From NCBI GenBank assembly GCA_963932145.1, contig OZ010616.1:52600346-52664345 (forward strand): a stretch of 64,000 nucleotides of DNA, in the 5' to 3' direction. Both the position numbers and the translations under genes were made by a program. Below the pieces are notes generated by a model that made no database searches, was not told where the DNA came from, and saw only the letters and a list, made by a program, of their open reading frames with translations. Below, one piece after another: positions 58,260-64,000 of this stretch; position 1 is the stretch's first letter; each line of letters opens with the position of its first letter. The stretch comes from Acanthosepion lycidas (taxonomy: Eukaryota; Mollusca; Cephalopoda; Sepiida; Sepiidae).

Positions 58260-58400
58260 GTGTGTGTGTGTGTGTGTGTGTGCAAGAAAATATATAGAAA
58301 ATAGGAAAGAACTCGTTAGGTAAATAATCCAAAGTTCTTTAGTATTTTTGTTTTTATTTTTAAAAAACAGTGCTCGATACAAAAGTAAAGCCTAAATATA
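58200..58400 (-). repeat. Dispersed repeat with (TA)n(GT)n beside the AMDHD2 acceptor
   Basis: An inverse copy of 29525-29717: GTGCTCGATACAAAAGTA at 58371, AATAATCCAAAGTTCTTTAG at 58323, then (GT)n and (TA)n down to 58229. The TA tract ends about 10 bp from the exon's poly-pyrimidine tract. Confidence 0.85.
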
Positions 58401-58602
58401 ATTATTTATTTAAAATAATGGAATATTAGTGTTTAAGCCTTTTTATTATATCCTTACTCTGTCCTGGACATTGAGTTCTACCTGGATTCTATCCTCTTGG
58501 AATTATCTTTTATACAAATATATATGCATGTATGTATGTATATATATTTATATATTTTAGATATATGGTTGCATATGTATGTGTATATTTTCCACTAATA
58601 TT

Positions 58603-58603
58603 A

Positions 58604-58645
<42 letters not shown>
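58603..58645. repeat. (TA)n microsatellite
   Basis: About 21 AT dinucleotides; the flanks (58400-58600) are AT-rich and anonymous. Confidence 0.95.
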
Positions 58646-58646
<1 letters not shown>

Positions 58647-58829
58647 TAACAGCCATACCAAGTTGGTCGATCAGAAAAAGTGTTCAATTAGAATGGAGCA
58701 AAAACAGAATCATGTTTAGATGTAACAGAGTCTATCTTCTTCAATTACTTTCAAGTAGTTTCATTAAAAAAACATTTGAATTAATGCGGTTACTGTTATA
58801 GCAGAAGTAGTCTTATTTAAGTAGAAGTT

Positions 58830-59240
58830 CTGTTTTTTAGTTAAACAGTATTTTAGATCCAACTACATCTATTGGCCTGAATACTCAAGAAATCTTGTCA
58901 GTACCTAACTGCTTAGCCACATAGGACTTTATGGTCAAACAAAGCCCAAATAGTTCCTTTTGAACACAATACTTTTCTGACAATTCCCAAAACATCCGCA
59001 TCTACTCTGTATCATATCCTAACATAAACAAAAATTATTTTAGGATTTGGATTAAATCAAACATATTGTTATTTTCAATTTACACTGTTTAAATGTTATT
59101 TTTTATGAATGTTCATATTTCAAGTAGCAGTACTGTTTTAATTAATTAAACAGTATTTTTAATCCAACTACATCTACCCAGCTGTATATTCAAGAAATCT
59201 TGTCTTATTGAATAGTTTGTTTTGGTCTGGGAAGGTAATT
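58830..59240 (-). mobile_element. Two diverged SINE bodies
   Basis: TTAAACAGTATTTTAGATCC then CTATTGGCCTGAATACTCAA (58842-58890), and TTAAACAGTATTTTTAATCC then AGCTGTATATTCAAGAAATC (59143-59200), match the body of the SINE at 44.7 kb. Neither keeps a good tRNA head. Confidence 0.6.
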
Positions 59241-59526
59241 AAAGCTATTTATTCGTCCAATGTTTAAATTGCTTCCCATACTTTCTATTCTGTTATTTTG
59301 GCAGGTGGAGAGTTTTGACTTATTTATTTACATTCATTATTTTTAACTGTTCTTGCTTATTTATGCTTGTTTTTATTAGTTCAAATGGTTATTTTAGCCA
59401 GCGTAGCCTTCCAACATTTGTGGCCTGAAAATTCGCCTTCCAACATTCATGGACTGATGATTGTGTCGAGCATGAAACAGCCCGTCGCTTCTGAGTGTTG
59501 ACTTAAATATTCATTTTTATATTTCC

Positions 59527-59541
59527 ATATATATATATCTA

Positions 59542-59574
<33 letters not shown>
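59527..59574. repeat. (TA)n microsatellite
   Basis: A TA-rich tract with a short TCTATC interruption at its left end. Confidence 0.93.
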
Positions 59575-59576
<2 letters not shown>

Positions 59577-59669
59577 TGGTGTATAATTTAATATATCAAC
59601 AGTATTTAGAAAAAGAGTATGACAAATTAGAAAAAAGATTATGACACATTTTCTTCATTAGGATTTCAT

Positions 59670-60052
59670 CGAACTAGTCTTTGTTGATGGTGTCACATCC
59701 ATACATGCACATGAAACAGGAGACACTGATAGTTTTAAAATTTAAAAAAAAATATTTTTGGAACAATTTTTCTCTTTTTTCAATCTAGCCAAATTCATCT
59801 ATATTGGTTTTCTTTTTCTCTCTATCACCTCTGTCCCTGATTATCCGACATTGTGACAACAGAAATAGGCTTCATTGATGGTGTCACATCTTTACATACA
59901 CATGAAACAGGAGACAAGGATATCTTTAATATTTTTAAAAAAATATTTTTGAAAGAATTTTTTTCTTTTTTCAATCTAGCCAAATTCATCTGTATTCTTT
60001 TTCTTTTTCTCTCTATCACCTCTGTCCCTGATTATATGACATTGTGACAAGA
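59670..60052. repeat. 191-bp tandem duplication
   Basis: GATGGTGTCACATC at about 59685 and 59877 begins two near-identical units that both contain ACATGAAACAGGAGACA, CAATCTAGCCAAATTCATCT and CTCTCTATCACCTCTGTCCC. A 64-codon frame on each strand is anonymous. Confidence 0.85.
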
Positions 60053-60910
60053 GGAAATCTACCAAGGATGGTGGCATATTTTAAATGCCCAGATGCAAAT
60101 TTACTATGGCTGATCAAGGCACTTTCCAGACCATTTTGTCTCACTGGATTATTTTCTCTTTTAATCTAAGAAACATTCCCTATGTCAATATTGTTCTCTG
60201 TTTTGTTATGGTGAACAACCAAGGCATTCTCTGTGTTGTTATTTAAAATGGCCCTTTTGTATTTATATAGTCTTTTGTTTAAAAATTCTATTTCTGGCAA
60301 TTCCTTCAGGTGATAATTTAAATTCCTCTTTCAAGTTTGTGTTTCTTGTTTTGTTTTTTATTGATTAAGTCTGATTATTCCAGAGGTAGTTGTGACAAAT
60401 TTTATGTTGAGTTTAGATATATTCTTTACGGTTGCAGTTGTGATAGATTTTGTGTGTAGAATAATATGTTTTTTGTTTTTTTTGATTTGTTGGGTTTGTC
60501 AGGAAGGATAACTCTTTTATTTTGGAATATTTCATGAGCCTTTTGTTTCTCATTGAATAACAAATACAGTACTGAAGAGTCTTGAAAGTATTTTCAGTAT
60601 ATTTCCCCTTTTCATGTAAATATTGAAAGCTGCAATTTCTCTTAAATAGACTCCAGTGATCATCCTTGATTTTATTTTGTTGTTATAACAGGAATAGAAA
60701 TTTAAGTCATTTTTATTGATTGATTTTTGGGGAACACTATCTTTTAGGGTGTTGTCAACTCAGTGTAATATGATGTCTAAGAAAGGTAAAGTAATATTTT
60801 TCTTATTTCATATATAAATTCTATTGTGTGTTCAACATATCTACAATATCAATTAAGTTAGTATTATAGCAATATATTAATAGAACATCATCAATATATC
60901 AGAAATATGT
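60053..60910 (-). mobile_element. Penelope-like RT/endonuclease relic
   Basis: On the minus strand from 60900, frames give YIDDVLLIYCYNTNLIDIV (the PLE YxDD motif), then KIKDDHWSLFKRNCSFQYLH and TENTFKTLQYCICYSMRNKR. A block near 60240 reads NNNTENALVVHHNKTENNID, the final PLE endonuclease block. Many stops are present. The following (TA)n tract begins at 60942. Confidence 0.6.
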
Positions 60911-60938
60911 TAATTGCTTAGGTAAAATGTGTTAGAAA

Positions 60939-60941
<3 letters not shown>

Positions 60942-60988
<47 letters not shown>
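60942..60988. repeat. (TA)n microsatellite
   Basis: About 23 AT dinucleotides. Confidence 0.95.
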
Positions 60989-60992
<4 letters not shown>

Positions 60993-61094
60993 AGTGTGCC
61001 CTTTTTTAGCATTCATTCATTATTATTATTATTACAAATTTTAACATTATTAACATTATTATTAAAAACAAAAAATAATTGATATAATTCTTTA

Positions 61095-62965
61095 CTGCCT
61101 TTATTGTGGAACTCCCTTCCAGTTCCATGCTTTCCAACCAACTTTAATCTGCAAAAATTTAAATGCAATATCAACCACTATCTACTGCTCTGATTACTCT
61201 TTCCTCTTCCCACTCATTATTAATGTTTCTCTTCCTAATTCTTCCACACCCTGTAACCCCTTGTGTCTTAGTGGCTTTACTGCCATTCTTGTGGAACTCC
61301 CTTCCAGTTCCATGCTTTCCAACCAACTTTAATCTGCAATAATTTAAATGCAATATCAACCACTATCTACTGTTCTGATTACTCTTTTCTCTTCCCACTC
61401 ATTATTAATGTTTCTGTTCCTAATTCTTCCACACCCTGTGACCCCTTGTGTCTTAGTGGCTTTACTGCCTTTCTTGTGGAACTCCCTTCCAGTTCCATGC
61501 TTTCCAACCAACTTTAATCTGCAATAATTTAAATGCAATATCAACCACTATCTACTGTTCTGATTACTCTTTCCTCTTCCTGCTCATTATTAATGTTTCT
61601 GTTCCTAATTCTTCCACACCCTGTAACCCCTTGTGTCTTAGTGGCTTTACTGCCTTTCTTTTGGAACTCCCTTCCAGTTCCATGCTTTCCAACCAACTTT
61701 AATCTGCAATTATTTAAATGCAATATCAACCACTATCTAATGTTCTGATTACTCTTTCCTCTTCCCACTAATTATTAATATTTCTGTTCCTAATTCTTCC
61801 ACACCCTGTAACCCCTTGTGTCTTAGTGGCTTTACTGCCTTTCTTTTGGAACTCCCTTCCAGTTCCATGCTTTCCAACCAACTTTAATCTGCAATTATTT
61901 AAATGCAATATCAACCACTATCTAATGTTCTGATTACTCTTTCCTCTTCCCACTAATTATTAATATTTCTGTTCCTAATTCTTCCACACCCTGTAACCCC
62001 TTGTGTCTTAGTGGCTTTACTGCCTTTCTTTTGGAACTCCCTTCCAGTTCCATGCTTTCCAACCAACTTTAATCTGCAATTATTTAAATGCAATATTAAC
62101 CACTATCTAATGTTCTGATTACTCTTTCCTCTTCCTGCTCATTATTAATGTTTCTGTTCCTAATTCTTCCACACCCTGTAACCCCTTGTGTCTTAGTGGC
62201 TTTACTGCCTTTCTTTTGGAACTCCCTTCCAGTTCCATGCTTTCCAACCAACTTTAATCTGCAATTATTTAAATGCAATATCAACCACTATCTAATGTTC
62301 TGATTACTCTTTCCTCTTCCCACTAATTATTAATATTTCTGTTCCTAATTCTTCCACACCCTGTGACCCCTTGTGTCTTAGTGGCTTTACTGCCTTTCTT
62401 GTGGAACTCCCTTCCAGTTCCATGCTTTCCAACCAACTTTAATCTGCAATTATTTAAATGCAATATCAACCACTATCTACTGTTCTGATTACTCTTTCCT
62501 CTTCCTGCTCATTATTAATGTTTCTGTTCCTAATTCTTCCACACCCTGTAACCCCTTGTGTCTTAGTGGCTTTACTGCCTTTCTTTTGGAACTCCCTTCC
62601 AGTTCCATGCTTTCCAACCAACTTTAATCTGCAATTATTTAAATGCAATATCAACCACTATCTAATGTTCTGATTACTCTTTCCTCTTCCCACTAATTAT
62701 TAATATTTCTGTTCCTAATTCTTCCACACCCTGTAACCCCTTGTGTCTTAGTGGCTTTACTGCCTTTCTTGTGGAACTACCTTCCAGTTCCATGCTTTCC
62801 AACCAACATTAATCTGTAATAATTTAAATGCAATATCAATCACTATCTACTGTTCTGATTACTCTTTCCTCTTCCCACTCATTATTAATGTTTCTGTTCC
62901 TAATTCTTCCACACCCTGTAACCCCTTGTGTCTTAGTGGCTTTACTGCCTTGTTTGGAGTGATTA
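61095..62965 (+). repeat. 185-bp satellite of a LINE 3' end, 10 copies, exact period
   Basis: AATCTGC anchors at 61146, 61331, 61516, 61701, 61886, 62071, 62256, 62441, 62626 and 62811 are each 185 bp apart. Each unit reads WNSLPVPCFPTNFNLQ then LFKCNINHYL, followed by 3' UTR (ATTAATGTTTCTGTTCC, CCCCTTGTGTCTTAGTGGC). The tail matches the single-copy LINE end at 48.6-48.8 kb. The 62- to 71-codon frames on both strands are products of the period and not genes. AT-rich DNA with no feature follows to 63420. Confidence 0.97.
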
Positions 62966-63424
62966 CAATTAAAAAAAAATATTTCAGAATTTGAACTATT
63001 ATAAAGGGAAAGTTCATAAGTATCTAATTAATAACAAAGTTACATTAAAACTCAAAAATATAAAAAAAATATATTTTTTTTTGCAACAATAATTTTTATT
63101 TTTTTGTAAAAATTAAAGTATTCTGCAAATGAGATTGTTATTATATTTGTTTAACCATTAATATGTAATATTAATATTAATTAATATTAATAATTTGTAA
63201 ACATTAATATGAGTTAATATTACTACTATATTTTAGACTGACACTGTGTCACCATGACAGTGTTTAAAAGTGATTACGTAGCGTTATGAGTGATTATTTT
63301 CAATACTGCAACCTATTATCTCACAAACAAAAGGTTGATAGAATATCATGAGATTCCTTACCTCCACCAGTTCAGATCTTCACAGCTAGAACCCAACATG
63401 GTATAAACATGACATCAATATATG

Positions 63425-63650
63425 CCCATTTCTTTCTTTTATATTCCATTAGTCAGGAGTAAGTTCCAGCTTCCCCATAATTGTTACTTTGTGGAACAAG
63501 CTCCCAAGAGAATGCTTCCCTGACCTCTACAATCTTACTCTAAAATCAGTCAACTGAGATCTATCCTCCATATCCTCATAACATGCACCCCTTCCACATT
63601 ACAACAGTCTCACTCAGTAACCTGCTACCTTGAGTGGCTCTTGTATTTGG
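63425..63650 (+). mobile_element. LINE 3'-end fragment (33-kb satellite subfamily)
   Basis: AAGTTCCAGCTTCCCC, TTGTGGAACAAGCTCCCAAG, AGAATGCTTCCCTGACCTCT and ACAATCTTACTCTAAAATCA align with the satellite unit at 33242-33400 (KLPRECFPDLYNLTL-type codons). A tail (CTCACTCAGTAACC, GAGTGGCTCTTGTATTTGG) follows. Confidence 0.75.
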
Positions 63651-63774
63651 TGAAATAAGGTGAAAAAAATCACAATTACTTAATCTGCAAAATTTAATTT
63701 TCTTACAAAACTTTGATCTCATATTTCATGCATTTTTTTTAAATAAAAAAATCAAAAATAGTGTTTATCTTTGA

Positions 63775-64000
63775 TAGTATTTAAATATACATTTTAAATT
63801 TTATTAAATATACACTTTACATTAAATATATATTTTAAATTTTATTAAATATACATTTTAAATTTTATTAAATATACACGCTACATTAAATATACATTTT
63901 AAATTTTATTAAATATACACTTTACATTAAATATACATTCTAAATTTTATTAAATATACACTTTACATTAAATATACATTCTACATTTTATTAAATATAC
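63775..64000. repeat. AT-rich short tandem repeat, runs off the window
   Basis: Alternating blocks TTTTATTAAATATACAC and TTTACATTAAATATACAT repeat in units of about 24-40 bp up to the last base, so the array continues beyond 64000. Confidence 0.9.

Noticed and set aside
61171-62654. Family of near-identical 62- to 71-codon frames on both strands
   Set aside because: They repeat with the 185-bp satellite. The plus-strand frame is the LINE ORF2 tail and the minus-strand frame is its shadow.
58230-64000. Further AMDHD2 exons
   Set aside because: I looked on the minus strand for the TDA...G, GTD.LAGS and MDxCVR-type blocks of upstream exons and found none; only repeats were seen.

Overview
The window reads as AT-rich, repeat-dominated DNA from an invertebrate animal genome. 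Transposon fragments, satellites and (TA)n or (GT)n tracts fill almost all of it. The family mix suggests a mollusc, possibly a cephalopod: several LINE clades, Penelope-like (PLE) GIY-YIG fragments, tRNA-derived SINEs with a tail resembling the cephalopod SINE domain, and hAT remnants. That is inference. There is no operon structure, rRNA or bacterial signature, and most open frames are shadows of repeats.

The only convincing host-gene piece is the terminal coding exon of AMDHD2 (N-acetylglucosamine-6-phosphate deacetylase) on the minus strand at 57980-58191. It has a poly-pyrimidine/AG acceptor and a natural stop. Its upstream exons were not found and should lie beyond 64000. Everything from about 58200 to the right edge is then probably intron, filled with PLE, SINE and satellite DNA.

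Layout. 1-4300: GC-richer repeat block with a 46-bp minisatellite (about 72 copies) between 104-bp direct repeats. 4850-7740: PLE-type terminal repeats and a 125-bp satellite. 8380-9100: GC-rich LTR-like sequence. 9050-16008: a broken Tx1/L1-like LINE (minus) with ORF1, APE endonuclease, RT and zinc-knuckle tail, plus a second truncated RT copy fused to its 5' side. 16000-29700: microsatellites, LINE and SINE scraps, and satellites of 36 bp, about 95 bp and about 20 bp. 29730-31900: a second LINE (minus). 32280-34480: PLE endonuclease, a palindrome around (TA)n and a ~155-bp satellite. 34500-45400: mostly unannotated AT-rich DNA with SINE, hAT and foldback elements and a TATA/GC-box/octamer cluster at 43300. 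45420-50530: a 164-bp satellite, a LINE RT relic and a 129-bp satellite. 51160-57600: tRNA-like 139-bp tandem repeats and three further LINE relics. 57980-64000: AMDHD2 exon, PLE RT relic and a 185-bp satellite.

The most unusual theme is that three separate tandem arrays (33.2-34.5, 54.2-54.8 and 61.1-63.0 kb) are built from the same part of a LINE: the last codons of ORF2 (WNxLP...FKxxxN) plus the 3' UTR. A fourth, 129-bp array starts directly behind such a LINE 3' end. LINE tails in this genome appear to turn repeatedly into satellite DNA.
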